64,000 nt of DNA from the NCBI GenBank assembly GCA_000708835.1, contig DF236994.1:62001-126000 (forward strand). The letters are read 5' to 3'. Below are positions 24,263 to 36,687 of this stretch, piece after piece. The position numbers were made by a program, and so were the translations under genes. A model generated the notes under the pieces. It made no database searches. It was given only the letters and a program-made list of their open reading frames with translations, and had not been told where the DNA came from. Position 1 is the stretch's first letter; every line of letters starts with the position of its first letter. The stretch comes from Klebsormidium nitens (taxonomy: Eukaryota > Streptophyta > Klebsormidiophyceae > Klebsormidiales > Klebsormidiaceae).

Positions 24263-27200
24263 TCATCGTAGCTCCGTTTCCGGCGGCCCCTCCGGATCGA
24301 GCTCCTCGAGGCCCTCCATGGCGTCCTCTTCATCGTCCCGGTCTTGTTGGGCGATGTCGTAGTTGATAGACGCCAGCTGGGACAGGTTCTGCAGAGGATT
24401 TGCGAGGATGATTTCGTTAAGCTGGGAAAGCTGTGGGTTCCGCTTGGGCAGGGGTAGATTCCATTCGGACAGGGGTGGGTTCCGCTTGAAGCCAGAGGGT
24501 TAGGCAATCTCACTTGGTTCCTCCAGTCGACCATTTGGGATGGAGCCGAGGTGGAAGCCCAAGCCGCTCTCAGCACTAAGCTGTTAGTATTTAGGTCTAA
24601 TCTGCCTGGAGCAACTGCCAATACCGTACTACCCGAAATCAACCTTGACGATACTACAAGGAGAAGGCGAGATTCAAGATCAAGGATCGGAAGGACCAGC
24701 AAAGGGACCAGGAAATGGCGCACAGCATGTGAACATCGCCAATCACATCGTCTAAAGCGGACACCCCTTCACACGCAGTAAGGCTGACGATTCGACACCC
24801 TGCGAAAATCTTAACCGCTAACAACTTTCCATAACAAAGAAGAGCTTCAAGACGTTGAAACCATAGGAACGCCAAAGCTTACAGCAGAAGCGAAACTGAA
24901 CGCCGGTAAGGAGCTCCAATGGCATAGATGCACCAACAAGGTAAGGAGACCACCAGATCAGGAGAACGATGCTCTGAAGCACCACTCAAATTCAATGAAA
25001 TCAAAACCCCGGAGAGCAGATACGTCAAAAACCAGTCAGATACACGAAATGCTGAGACCCACCTTGAACGAGAACCCGCTGAAGGCGTTGAACTTGGCGC
25101 CGTGCTCTTTTGCGCCCTCGAACCCCTGCAACTCATTCACATTATCCCCCTCCTCCCCCCGCAAGTCCAGCTCACTACTTCCGCTCGTACCACTATAATC
25201 GCTGGAATCCTCAAACTCTCCGCCCCCCCCCTCGGCCGTCCGGTGATTCGCCCCTCCCCCGAGGGAGTCCCACTGTTTCCGCGTGGTAAAGTAGCTGGTG
25301 TCGTCCAGGGAATCGGGCGTCGGTATGAAGGCGGCTTTTTGCCGCGCGAGCGTGTCCCAGCTGATGTCACGGAAGAAGGGATGGTGCTTCACCTCGGCGG
25401 CGCCGCCCGCGCCCAGGCGCAGCTTTGGGTCGGGGGTAAGCAACCTGAGAAAGGGGCGTCAATCTGGGTTAGCAATATAGGATCGGGGCCGGGGTTGATA
25501 ACCGGGGATGGGACTAGCACGCTTTTAAGGCGCAGCTTTGGGTCGGGGGTGAGCAACCTGAGAGGAGGGCGGCAATCTTGGTTAGCACTGTTAGCATTGG
25601 GTTAAGAACCAGGGATGGGAATAGCAGCTTTACGGCGGAGCTTTGGGTCGGGGGTGAGTAACCTGAGAAAAAGGGCGTCAATCTTGGTTAGCATTATAGC
25701 ATTGGGGCCGGGGTAAATAACCGAGGTTGGAACGCACGCTTGAAGGCGCAGCTTTAGGTTGGGGGTAAGCAACCTCGGTCACAAGGAAGTGCATCTGGGT
25801 TGATGATGTCGGGTTGGGGATAGCAACGGGGGATGAGGAAGCACGCTCTAGGCGCAACTTTTGGATCGGGGTACGCAATCTACGGGAGAGGGTGTGAATC
25901 TCGGCTGGCGGTTGGGTCAGGGTTAGCAACTAGGGGAGCGGAAGCCGCCCGTGGATCTGAGTTTGACGACACCCGTTGAAAGAGTGGCAAATCTGGCCTC
26001 GACGACGCACGCTGAGACAGTGGCAAATACTAATTCGTGGGTACACGCTGAGATAGTGGCAAATACTAATTCGTCGGTACACGCTGAGATAGTGGCAAAT
26101 CTTACTTCGACAACACACGCTGAAATAGGGGCAGATCTTGATTGATGGACTATACACAGAAGTAGGGACAGCAAGTGGAGGGCTTCTTGGCACCCACCTG
26201 TCGATGAGGTCCTGCGCCTCGTCCGACATTTCGTCGGGCACGTGGGGCCACGTGATGGTCCGGTTGAGGATGTTGTCGAAGATGGCCTGCGGCGAGTCCG
26301 CGTTGAACGGCGGCACGCCCACCAGGAACTCGTACAAAATCACGCCTACCGACCACCAGTCAGCGGCGGCGGCTGCGGGGATGGTTTAAACTGGTTTACT
26401 GGAGGGTTCGGTTTTGATCAACGTGGCGAGGTTTTGAGGAGGGGGGTTAGTGAGGATGGAAACGGGGTCAGCAAGAGTATGCCGTTAATCTTTGAAGGAG
26501 AGTTGCAAAAGGGCGGCACAGATAGCAAAGTCTCGTACAGGATCACGCCTACCGACCACCAGTCAGCGGCGGCGGCTGCGGAGAAGGTTTGCAGAAGTGG
26601 TTAAGACGGGGTCAGGAAAACATGAGCGAAACTAGAATAGCGTCGTAGAAGGGCAGCACGCCCACCAGAATCTCGTACAAGATCATGCCCACCGACCACC
26701 AATCAGCGGCAGCGGCTGTGGGAGGTCAACGAAGAGGGTTAGAAAAGCAGGGTTAAATAGCAGATTCTTGGAAGGGTATGGTTTTGAGTGAACTAGACGA
26801 GGTTTGAGCAGGGGCACGCCCAGCAGGATCTCGTACAGAACCATTCTTATCGACCCACCAGTCGGCGGCAGGTTAAGACGGGGTTAGGGTTAGTGGGGAG
26901 ATTGGAAAAGGTTTAAGCAGGATTTATGAAGGAGCGACTCGCCCACCAAGACTTCGTTACAAATCCATGCCTACCGACCACCAATGAGCGGCAGCGGCTG
27001 CGAGAGAAATCTGCAGAGGACTTCGGTAACGTTTGCAAAGGGCTTCATTGCGGGTTGGGACGGGGTTAGGTGGGATTGGAAAGGTTCGACAGAGATTTGA
27101 GTAACACGGGATCGATTGCCTTTGCGCAAGAAGCCTGACACTGACCTGAGCTCTTGCGAACTCTAGTTGAAATCCAAGACTACTCTGCAAAGCAACGGAC

Positions 27201-30200
27201 ATGTCTTACACGCCCCAGGGCTAAAAGGAGCTGATACAGAAAGAAGCAGGAGTAGAGCGAAAGTCCGTAATCCAACCGGTCTGAAACACAATTGCAACAC
27301 TTACTATGCCCGGTTCCCAGCAGGATCTCCGGGGCCAAGTAGTCGGGGGTCCCTACTGCCCCTCGCTCGCGCCTTAGCCGTTGCTCTTCCAAGGAGGGGG
27401 GGTGGCCGTCCTGCCCGGAAGACCCCCCCGTCGAAGTGGAGGCGAGTTCGTCGGTGCTGTTTATGAGGCCCACGCGGGAGAGCCCGAAGTCGGTCAACTG
27501 CACAACAAGGAAATATCGTCAAGAAACACGTTACGGAACGGTACGGTTTCAGTGATAGGAGTGCCTCTCACACTTGGGCCCATTCACTATTTTACAGCTA
27601 GCGGCCTCACATGCAACTGTACAAAATCGGTGAAGGTCAATGGACAACGTCAGCTGGTGTGCATTCGGGTGGCTTGCGATAAGCTTATGGCAGGTCAAGT
27701 AGTCAACGAAAAGGTCCAACACCCCAGACCTACTAACATCCTTGAAAGAGGGCAGAGTGAACGTCCGGCGGCGCCAGTATGCCCACTCTGACTAAGTAGC
27801 GGCCAACTTCAGTTGGTACCTTGGTTCCGTCCAACTCAAACCCTTGGCAGCTTTCCGAGCCCTCAACCACCCACCTCGATATTTACGTCATACACGATCA
27901 GCATGTCGTCGCGCTTGATCTTCAAAACCTCTAAAAAGCCCAAGGAAATAACGAATTCCGCTCAGCTATCAAGCAATAAACGTAGTAGGGGACGATTCTG
28001 CTCGTCCTTAAAAGAAAGGACAGATTTACAAAGAGGTTTCGCTCACCTTGATGTGCCCGTCGTGCGCGATTAGCATATTATCCGGCTTCAGATCCCTGTG
28101 CACCACTCCCAGCCCGTGCAGATACTCCAACGCCAACACCGTCTCCGCAATGTACCTCATCGCCATGTCCTCTTCAAAACAGCCCAGGCCCCTCAGAAGC
28201 GAGTAGCAGTCCCCCCCGTTTGCATATTCCATGACGAGATAGAGGTTGTCGCGGCACGTGAAGGAGTAGAAGAAGCGCACGACGAACGGGTTGCGCGCGT
28301 AGATCAGGATGTCGCGCTCCGCCTTGACGCTCTCGACGGCGTTCTTGCGGATCATGTCCGACTTGCGCAGCACCTGCGGGGCAAGAGAGTCCGTGTCAAT
28401 CAGATCTCTTTTCCTTCTTCGGAAAAACTACTGAGCTTAAACCCTCTTAGTGCTCGCAACGGCGTTTTTACGGATTACGTCCCACTTGCGCAGCACCTGC
28501 GGGGGTTTGAGATCCGTATCGACAAAGAACAAAGACATATCCCGCTTTGACCGCTTTCCGATATCATCCTAAGAAGGCTTGTTCGTTCATTCGGCGTTTT
28601 TGGAGAGTACACTGGTAGGATGTCCTCATTCTAGTCGTTGAACATTCAAACCTTTTGCTATATGTTGTTTGATGACCCAAAGCAATAGCAGGTCATCTAA
28701 AAAGTCCGCTGGCCTGATCCTAGTATCGACCTCCTTGATTAAGCACGAAAGACGTACGTGCAGTAACCTGTCTCATAGAATGTTTCTGCTGGTGAAGAAA
28801 GTTAGCGTCACTCTCTTATGCCTAAATCCGGCGTTGTTGACTTGAGTAAACGAATGCAGAACGCCTCTTCAAGAGGCTTCATTTGAATCAGACCTCTCAG
28901 CAAGAGCTTACAGAACCAGTCTTTCATCAGACGGGGTCTAGGGGCATTCCGTTCAAATTGCTTACCCAAGAATTTTCACGTGCAACTCAACGAGAACTCG
29001 TCGAATGGTCTACCACTCATCGTGAAGAGTTGGCCGCATGAATTCTGACTCGCTATATAGAGCCTCCTTAAAGAATGTTGCAGAAATCACTGGGAAGTGA
29101 TAAACTTCACCTTCATTGCGAAGAGGTCCCCAGTCGCCCGTTTCCGTGCGAGAAACACGCGCCCGTACGCCCCCCGGCTGATCGGTTTTATTATCTCAAA
29201 GTCGTCGATCGTCACGCGGTCCTTTGGCGGGTTGGAGGGAGTGCCCGGCGCGAACTGCGCCCCCGAGGCGTCTTCCCGCGGCGGACCGGCGTCCTCTCCC
29301 TCCATTGGAAGCGCCGAACCGGCGTCGGCAATGGACGTTTGGAGCACCTTGTGCTTTTCTCTGAGAAGACAGGAAAAAAGGCTCGACAACGACGGATTAA
29401 AGCCTGAAGACAATCTGGAAATTGACTCTTCGATTCCGAATTGTGAGCCCCGGCAGGAGTGCCCGGAGTGAATTGCGCCCTCGGGGCGTCTTCCCGCCGG
29501 CGGACTGGCGTCTTCTCCCTCCATTGGAAGCGCCGAAACGGCGTCGGCAACCAACGCTTGTAATGCCTTGTGCTTCTCCCTAACAAGGAGAAGAACGAAG
29601 CTCGGGCAAGAGATATATAAACTTGTGAATAGGAACCGGATGAAGGGGCCAGTTTTCTCTTCCTCGAGCGGAAGTGCCGAAACGCAGTCGTATATTGCCG
29701 TTTGAAGCACCTTGTGCTTCTCTCTGGCAGGACAGGAAAGAAGGACGGCTCGACGACGGAAAGTATATATAAGGTTGCGAGTTTGAAGAGAGGCCCGAAG
29801 CCGCGTTTCCTTCAGAATGGGAAGTTACGGCAGAAGTACTGGACGAGCTTTCGGTTTCAAATTGCAAAAAACGTGTTTTTACATTTCTCATGGTTGAAGT
29901 GCCAAATCCTTTTAAGTCATGCAATCCTTCGACCCTATATGCTGACTCTACTTGAGATCGAATCCATGTGCCGCCCGACCATCCAACGACGTCCTGCAGC
30001 GTCGACAAGCCGCCTCTTCGATCCGGCACGGCTTGCAATTCAGAGAGTGCCAAATTCTCTCAGTTCCCCAAACCTTAAAAGCCATTCCAGAATTTGAAAA
30101 CCCACCTTAGATTCTGATCCACGTGCCGCCCAAACGTCTCGAACACGACCTGCAGCCACGACTTGACCCCCTCCCAATCCGACTCGTCTCGCAAAGCAAG

Positions 30201-33200
30201 ATTTGCCGGGGGGTGTAGAGCTCAAGAAAGTGAAGACTTCGCAATCTTCAAACAAAGTCTTGAAACTCACCTCAGGATCTGATCCACCCGCCGCCCGAAC
30301 GTCTCGAACACCACCTGCAGCCACGACTCGCCGCCCCCCCATTCCGGTTCGTCCCGCAACACCCCATCTAATAAGTCCTGGAGATCCTCTATGCACGACC
30401 AGCACTGCTCGACGGCGTCCTCCTGCTGGGGGGTCACCTCCGCGCCGCAGTGGGCAATGTCGACCAGCTCTTCCATCTGCGTGATGGCCCACTTCTCCTC
30501 TTCCGTCTGGTCGCGCCGCGTGTCCTCCTGCAAGGAAAGCAGTTTTCATCCATTTGAAAGGGTTCTTCTACTTACCAAGTATTAAACAAAAACTCTTCTA
30601 TTGATGAGATGGCCTACTCATCGTCTTCCGTCTGGTCGCGCTGCGTGTCCTCCTGCAAAAGAAGGGTGGTCTCATCCAGATTGATATCAACTTTCTCAAG
30701 AAACAAAGTGGCAAGTGAGGGCCCATCGTTTGCAGCTGCGTGATGGCCCACTTCTCTTGTTCCATCTGGTCGCGGCGAGTGTCCTCCTGCGAGAAAAGTG
30801 TTTCTACTTCCTGGAGATATACAGATTTCCCATTGATGCAAGAGGGTAGGCTTTCACTTGGGATGCCACATGCTTTTATGTGGGGGGTCTTGTCGTACCC
30901 TGAAGAGGCAATTCCGGAACGAAGAAGGAACGAGAATGGACACAAGCAGGAAGTCAGGACGAGAGCGAGAAAGGCACCAGACAGACGGGGCTAGAACGCT
31001 GAGCAACTTTTAACTCCACCATACGACGCCAGGTAGAAGTCAAAAAAATGGACTCAATCCCTTAGCGACTAGCAAGTTCTCCTAAGCGCCCGATACTCAA
31101 CATCACAGGCCAGAGAACTCCAGCCCGGGTTCTAGCTTTTTAAAGACTGCACAAGAGCGTCCAATGAACCCTCAGCGTCCCATCAGCTCCGTTCGCGATA
31201 TTTCAGCGCCCCGATTTCCTCACCTCCTCGTCCCAGTCGGAGAAGTCCTCTTCCCGTCCGCTGTGCAGCACCGACCCCAAGTCACTGCTGCCCTGTTGCT
31301 TCAGGTCTAGGTCCATCGACCGCCGCAGACTGGCCTCGAGCGCGCCACTCCCCTGTTTGCGCGCCAAAAGCGTGGAGATGCGCTCCCCCGGGAGCTCGTG
31401 ACTGCGCGGCGTGCCCGACGCGCCTGCAAACAAGTTGCCCGAGGAAGAGGTTAGTCTCAAAAGTTAGACATGAGAGTCGGACCCAGGTAAAGCTTCCGGG
31501 TAGAAGCTTGAGGTCCAAGGTAGAGAAATGGACTGCAAGTAGAGGGTTGGAATCTTAGGTAGACCAAAAAACTTCCCAGGTACAGACTGGAATATCCAGG
31601 TAGGGTTTGGAGTACCATAAAACATAACGATAGAAAAGAGAATCGTACGCTTCAGTTATGCAAGGAGCTCAGAAAAAGGTTCTCCTGCTGTCCGGTCGGC
31701 TGAGGGGTGAGCTTGAGAGCGAAAGGGTTAAGATCATTTAACATCAGCGGAAATGCTTAGAGAAAGGAATACGACAACGAATCTGCTCCGACCTAGAGTT
31801 TGTAGAGCAGTGCCCTACTCGATATCGCTCGGGGAAGCTTGTGAACTGAAGTGAGCCTTGAAGGCAGGCCAATCTGGTGGCCGAAAACTCTTAGCGTCTA
31901 ACGCAGGTGTTGTCAGTCCCAACAACCAATTGAAAGCTCTAAGGCTGGTCTGCTCCCTCAAAAAACCATATGCATTGCGCAACAGGCAGAAAACCTTCCC
32001 AGACCCCGGTCAAGCTTAGGCCCACACCCTCACCTGACGACGGCGACCCCTCTCTTTCTTTCGGCGCCGGCTCCAGAATCCCCGCGGCCGCCGCCACCGC
32101 TTCCGCGTGCTTCCGATCCTCCAACGTCGCGTAATCCACTTCGTGGAACGACGCACTGCGTCCAAACGGCGACTTCACGTCCCCCCCCTGCGGCCGCCTC
32201 ACGGCCGGGCTGCCGCTCGAATCGCTCCAGGTTCCGCTCCGGTGGTGGATCGACGTTTGGACGGCGGGGGGCCGTCCGGGGCTGTCCGAAAAGCTGCCGG
32301 ACGTCGTCACCCCGGACTTGGTCCGTATCGGGCTCTCCGGCCACTTATTGCTCTTGCTGTGGCCCAGTTTCGTGAGCTCCGATTCGGAGCTGTGAGTGGA
32401 TCCCCCCAGTTTGAGCGGGCTCAGCGCGCCCCGGCCCTGCCACATCGGCTCGTGCGGCTTGAGCGGCGAACTCGTGCTTCGCAGGGGGGACGCGAACGAG
32501 CGGATCGCGGGGCTGCCGCCGAACGAACTCCCCCCCCCGCGCCCCGCGAGGAGCGACTCGTGCATCGGGGACATAAGCGGGGAGACGAACGCGCCATAAG
32601 GTCCTGCGGAGAAGCGCGAGTCGGGCGTGCCCGCGAACCCGACGCGCGTGGAGTCGGTGAGGGCGTCGTCTTGCGGGTTGAGCATGGACTCCATCTCGTA
32701 TGCAAGGTTCTGCAGGCGCTCGTCCAGGGAGAAGTGCTTGGCGTCGCAGCGGTCGGCGGCCGCGCACAGGCGGCTGTGCTCCTCCAAGTATGCGTTGCTC
32801 ACCTAGAAAAAGAAGGGCGGACACTCACTTAACAAGTATTCCAAGCAGATTGGCATTTCAAGGAATACCTCAGGACCGGCGTTGGATTACGTTCAATGTG
32901 GCTGCCGACGATGCTACAAAGTTCATTTCCCGTACAATAGCGTTCACCAATATTCCTATGTGTTAAGTAAGCACAAGCGCGTTGCACCGCGCGACGAAAA
33001 ACCTCGACTGCAGTCCAATCTCAAGAGTGAAGGCGCACCACCTTCCTGACCTTTCTACTTAGACAACGGAGAACTCATAGAAAGATGAGTCGAAGCGTTA
33101 GAGAACATAAGTACTACGTGAGCCCAGATCCATAAAAGCATCTCGATGATCCAGGCCCCCACCTGGCGCTCGCAAATTCGGCACACCACAAACCGGTGCC

Positions 33201-36200
33201 GCGCCGGCGACTTGCTCGGCGCTCGGACGTCCGGACTCCATGCCCACCGACTCCTCATCCGGTCCGCCGTCCGAGGACTCGGTGACGCCTTTCCGCTCCC
33301 CCGGGCTCCGCTCTGGTCGCTTCCGACGCTTTGCAACGAAACCAGCGCAGGCTCTGAGGTAACCCGGGTTAAGCCCCCAGGCTGCATCCGGGTTAGCGCG
33401 CCGGAGCTCTCACGCGAGGGGGGCGGGCTTTCCACGGCTTCATCGCCCCCCGCATTGGGGATGCTCACTCGTAGCTGCTCGTTGGGCTTTTTGATCGAGG
33501 GCGACCGGGCCGATTCGGACGGGCTTCGCGCAAGGGGGGGTAGCATCGCCCCTGGCCGTGACCCCCCTGGGCTGACGCCGTCGCCAGCTTCGGGCGGCTT
33601 CTCCGCGGCAGGGGCCGCTGCCCCCGGGCTGATGTCACCTCCCCCGAGGTCGTCCTTCGCGCGCATCGCCGCCGCCCGCCATGACGTCACCTTCTGCACC
33701 AGCCCAAACGGCTCGGCCTTTGTCAAGTCAGCGGGCGTTTCTTTGGGGCCCTCGTCTGGGTTCTCTAAACCCTCCAGGTTTTCGGACCAGTCCGACAAAC
33801 CGCTTTCAATCCGCTCGAGCCGCCGTTGCTTCTCCAGTGAGTGTAACCAGTCTAACGGAACCTCCGTTCCCACGGGCAAGCTCCCCGCGCCCGCTAGCCG
33901 TTTTCCGGGGGATCCCCCTGGCCCCCGCCGCTCGGGACTGCGCGCCGTCCAGGCCCGGTCCAACTTCGGCTCGGCCACCGGCCAGCTTTTCTTCCCGTCG
34001 CCCCCCCCCGGGGCGTTCCACGTAGCAGACGACAGATCCCGGTCGATCGCAAACCCCTCTTTCTGGAATTGGAGCAACCGTGTGCAGCGCGTGAGGATGA
34101 ACAGGAGCCGCGTGTGCAGCCGCTTGAGCGCGCCCACCGGCAGGTCTTTTCTCTCCTCGTCTAGTTTGGCCACCAGCGCCTCGCACTCCGTCCGGAACGA
34201 CTCCGCCGACATTGCCTGGCACTGCTTCGCGGAATCCAAAAGTTTCTCAAGCTTCGGCACATCCACTTCCGGACTCGTCCCCGTTCCCCCGAAACTGTTC
34301 CGCCGTGACCCCGTTTCCTCCCCCCCGCGGCTGGCCCTCCGGCCGCCCCCCGAAAAGAAACCCAACAACGAAGTCGTTCCTTCCGGGGTCCCAACGGAAG
34401 GCTTCGGCGGAGCGGATTTGTCGATCATTTCCTGCACTTCTCTCGTGAAGGTTTGAAGCTCGGTGTTCACTTCTTCCTTCGCGGCGTTGAACTTCAAGTC
34501 TAGTGCCTCAAGGAGGCCGTTCACGACGCCCGAGGCGACCTTGCTCCGCCACCCGACGGGACTCGCAAGCGGGACGTTGGGTTCCAAGCTCGCGCCGTGA
34601 ACGTCCCAGGAGGCCGAGATTTGACGAGCCAGGCTCTGCATTGAAAGGAGAAAAAAAATCTCCTTCATAAACCTTCGGACAGTGGGACTCTGCGTGGCTG
34701 TGAAGCCTTATTTTCAGTGGGGATCGATGAACGAAACTTCTCGAACAGGCCTGGAGGCTTAAAAGGATCGCCCTTCCAGAAATCCGTTCGCTGCATAATT
34801 AGCAGAGACGAAGTTGAGAGAGTAACCCTTGACTGTATAAGAAAGAACATACGAAGGGCACGTGTGAGCCTGTGTTGAGGGATCTCACAAAGAGGCAAAG
34901 ACAGTCACAAAACTATTTCCGAACAATCGGACAAGGACAAGAGACTAACCTGAGGAGAGAGTGTCCCCCCGTTGGATGCCCTCGGAGACAGCTGGCGGGG
35001 AGTGCTGGATGCGCGCAGGAGCGCTGCAATGCTCTGAGACTCTGCAGCTGCGGACCCGAGGCTAGTGGGGGAGACAATGGGGAGGGACGGCGAGAACTGC
35101 ATGAAACGAGGCCAATCAAACAAGGAAAAGTGACCCTCTTAATGCACAGAAACGCAAGGACCGAGAGGCAGAATGCAGGTGGCTCCATTCTGTAAGCAGA
35201 ACCCCTGTTCAGGACAAAGGTACAGATTATTCGAGGCCATTTGGAGCAGCCGCAAGGGGAATGGAGTAGTTGCAACCTGGTGCTCCTTCGCTTAACGACC
35301 GTTGGCAATTAAGGGCGCAGTTCGCAAGGAAAATACTTTGAAGCCGCAGCCAGATGCTGCGCATCTTCTCCCTCCTGATTGTAGATCAGGGGAGAATGGA
35401 AAGACGAACCTGCACTTCAATATGCCGGCGACACCTATCAAACACCAAGCCCAACTCGAAGTATAAACATTCCTGCCCAGCTGCAACAACCAGTCATCTT
35501 CCTGAAAAGAGACGCCACGACATGCTGATGTCACTCACCAGGCCCTCGGGTACCTGGTAGCTCGGACTGTCCGGGGGCTGAACCACCAGGTCGTCCCACG
35601 CCCGGAATTTCACGCGGCTCGTCGGTTCCACTTTTTCGAGGTCGTCCTGCATAGCCAGCTTCCCCAGCTTGTCCGCAAATGCGCGCATCTCAGTCCGTGC
35701 GTCCGAAACCCCCCGCGCCAGGTGCGAGCGCTTGGGGGGGGAGCCGACAGCGGAGCTGGGATGCCGAGGGGAGCGCCTGCTTTGAGAGATGGGGGGAAAC
35801 TTTGTCACGACTGATCAGATGGGTTAAAGCATGGGTTAGCCTTACTGGCTGCCTGGTATTTCCACCGGCCGAGCTGGGATGGAGGAAGATACTTGCTCGG
35901 AGAGACTGGAGGGGAGAGGGGTGATTGAAAGCAGTGGGCATGGATTTGATTGAAGATAGTGGTTCGGACCCTTTTGCTTCAAGGACGTGGTCTACGAAAT
36001 GTCCTGTGTTTTCGACATATCTGCAAAAGCATGCATTGACAGGCACCAACTGAAGCAATGTCACACACGCCCACGTTGCGCCGTAGGTAAGCTGCACAAC
36101 GTCTGCAAAGGCAGTTCAACTCTCACCTCTGTGGGGGCGAGACCGACGACGCCCGCTGCAAGGGTCTTTCCCTTTCCATCGACTCCGCAGGGTCCGTGAT

Positions 36201-36638
36201 CCTCCGAGGGGTTTTCAAGGGAGGGGGCAAATGGTCCGGCCCGGGCCAGCTCGCCAACCCCCCATTATCCTCTTCATTGGCATATGTATAAGTGAGCGCA
36301 ATATCTGGTTGCACTTCCTGAGACCCCGCCCTCCTGAGCAACACGCTGGTGGTGGTAGGCTGGGACGGTGCGTCAGAAGAGCGCAGCTCGTTGTGGGGGG
36401 GCGACACTTGAGTGGGAGCGTCTAGGGAGAAGAACCCCCTGCCCCCCGGAGGAGACGACCCAAGAGCTCCGTCAAACGCCCCTGACTCCGCTGTTCTCTG
36501 AAGCAAACTCCGGACTGTGGGACTAGAGAGCGTGCTGCCACCGGGGCTAGTGAGCCCCTCGGCAAAAGTGACCTTTCGGAGCAGGCTAGGGGAGCGGACC
36601 TTGGGGGAAATGGCCGGCTGCTCCCCAAAGGTCCCCAT
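24263..36638 (-). CDS. IREH1: IRE-type AGC protein kinase with N-terminal zinc finger
   Basis: Thirteen exons on the minus strand: 36638-36127, 35776-35539, 35096-34950, 34635-33163, 32802-32034, 31423-31224, 30527-30271, 29360-29111, 28373-28047, 27497-27305, 26372-26198, 25444-25063 and 24388-24263. All phases agree, giving about 1682 residues. The N-terminal third is Ser/Pro-rich. A Cys/His finger spans exons 4-5 (CRICERQ, then LEEHSRLC, about residues 784-803). The kinase domain, from about residue 1252, has [31 protein letters not shown], a long insert, then [11 protein letters not shown] and [12 protein letters not shown], followed by an AGC tail with an FTT/TSYF segment. This order matches the Arabidopsis IRE/IREH1 family (AGC VIII-related, MAST-like), which acts in root-hair and tip growth. 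Introns are full of decayed copies of adjacent exon edges. The first ATG is inferred; an upstream exon is possible. Confidence 0.92.
25528..25883. repeat. About 107-bp tandem repeat carrying copies of a kinase exon start
   Basis: The plus-strand sequence at the start of kinase exon 12 (about 25411-25446, coding [11 protein letters not shown] on the minus strand, plus its acceptor) recurs in the upstream intron. Copies lie near 25528-25563, 25634-25668, 25743-25776 and 25850-25883, each more diverged. The spacing is about 107 bp and the intervening intron sequence is repeated too, so this is a tandem array of exon edge plus intron, not retroposed exon pieces. Confidence 0.85.
25967..26143. repeat. 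36-bp minisatellite in kinase intron
   Basis: About five imperfect copies of a 36-bp unit containing CACGCTGAGATAGTGGCAAA run through this stretch. Two central copies are nearly identical. It lies in the same intron as the exon-edge array and directly beyond it. In one minus-strand frame it reads as a 12-residue repeat, but it is not part of the gene model. Confidence 0.8.
26536..27003. repeat. Four decayed copies of the start of the kinase ADWWSVG exon
   Basis: The real exon start is at 26372 (minus strand), with acceptor and coding for [14 protein letters not shown]. In the upstream intron the same stretch, including the acceptor region, recurs near 26536-26592, 26662-26716, 26824-26872 and 26945-27003. 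The copies carry substitutions and small indels that break the frame. The spacing is about 120-160 bp. Confidence 0.85.
28444..28503. repeat. Decayed copy of the start of the kinase [10 protein letters not shown] exon
   Basis: Plus-strand sequence at about 28315-28378, covering the start of kinase exon 9 and its acceptor, recurs at about 28444-28503 in the intron just upstream. Identity is high over the CTTGCGCAGCACCTGCGGG core. Confidence 0.8.
29462..29740. repeat. Two decayed copies of the start of kinase exon 8
   Basis: Exon 8 starts at 29360 (minus strand), coding [25 protein letters not shown]. Copies with recognisable frames lie at about 29462-29590 (includes a variant of ALPMEGEDA) and about 29640-29740 (ALPLEEEK variant). 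Each is preceded by acceptor-like sequence. The nearer copy also repeats further downstream exon sequence. Confidence 0.82.
29945..30190. repeat. Decayed copies of the 3' end of kinase exon 7
   Basis: Unlike the other arrays, these copies duplicate the donor end of an exon. Exon 7 ends at 30271, coding [20 protein letters not shown] copy at about 30099-30190 keeps most of this plus a donor-like site, and a weaker one lies near 29945-30020. Both are downstream of the exon in the direction of transcription. Confidence 0.78.
30618..30790. repeat. Two decayed copies of the start of kinase exon 7
   Basis: Exon 7 begins at 30527 (minus strand), coding [17 protein letters not shown]. Near-copies lie at about 30618-30655 and 30720-30790 in the upstream intron. 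The second reads [17 protein letters not shown] and is still open, with an acceptor-like CAG directly before it. Confidence 0.82.
31480..31615. repeat. GGTAGA-type degenerate repeat in kinase intron
   Basis: Imperfect, roughly 25-30-bp repeats built around CCAGGTA or TAGGTAGA occur upstream of the acceptor for kinase exon 6, in the intron between exons 5 and 6. They carry no coding content. Similar in style to the other intron arrays but not clearly derived from an exon. Confidence 0.45.
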
Positions 36639-36687
36639 GACGGGGCCGGGGGTTTTCTTATGTGTTTAGGAGTGCTGGCCACCAGGC

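Noticed and set aside
29580-30549. Overlapping minus-strand frames suggesting a separate gene between kinase exons 7 and 8
   Set aside because: They are made of exon 7 itself in the wrong frame and decayed exon copies in the intron.
32107-32832. A 241-codon plus-strand frame rich in Arg
   Set aside because: Antisense to kinase exon 5; composition is typical of a reversed GC-rich exon.
33146-34456. A 436-codon open frame on the plus strand
   Set aside because: It is the antisense shadow of kinase exon 4, a GC-rich 1473-nt exon on the minus strand that fits the gene model in phase. The plus-strand product is Pro/Ser/Arg-rich with no domain.
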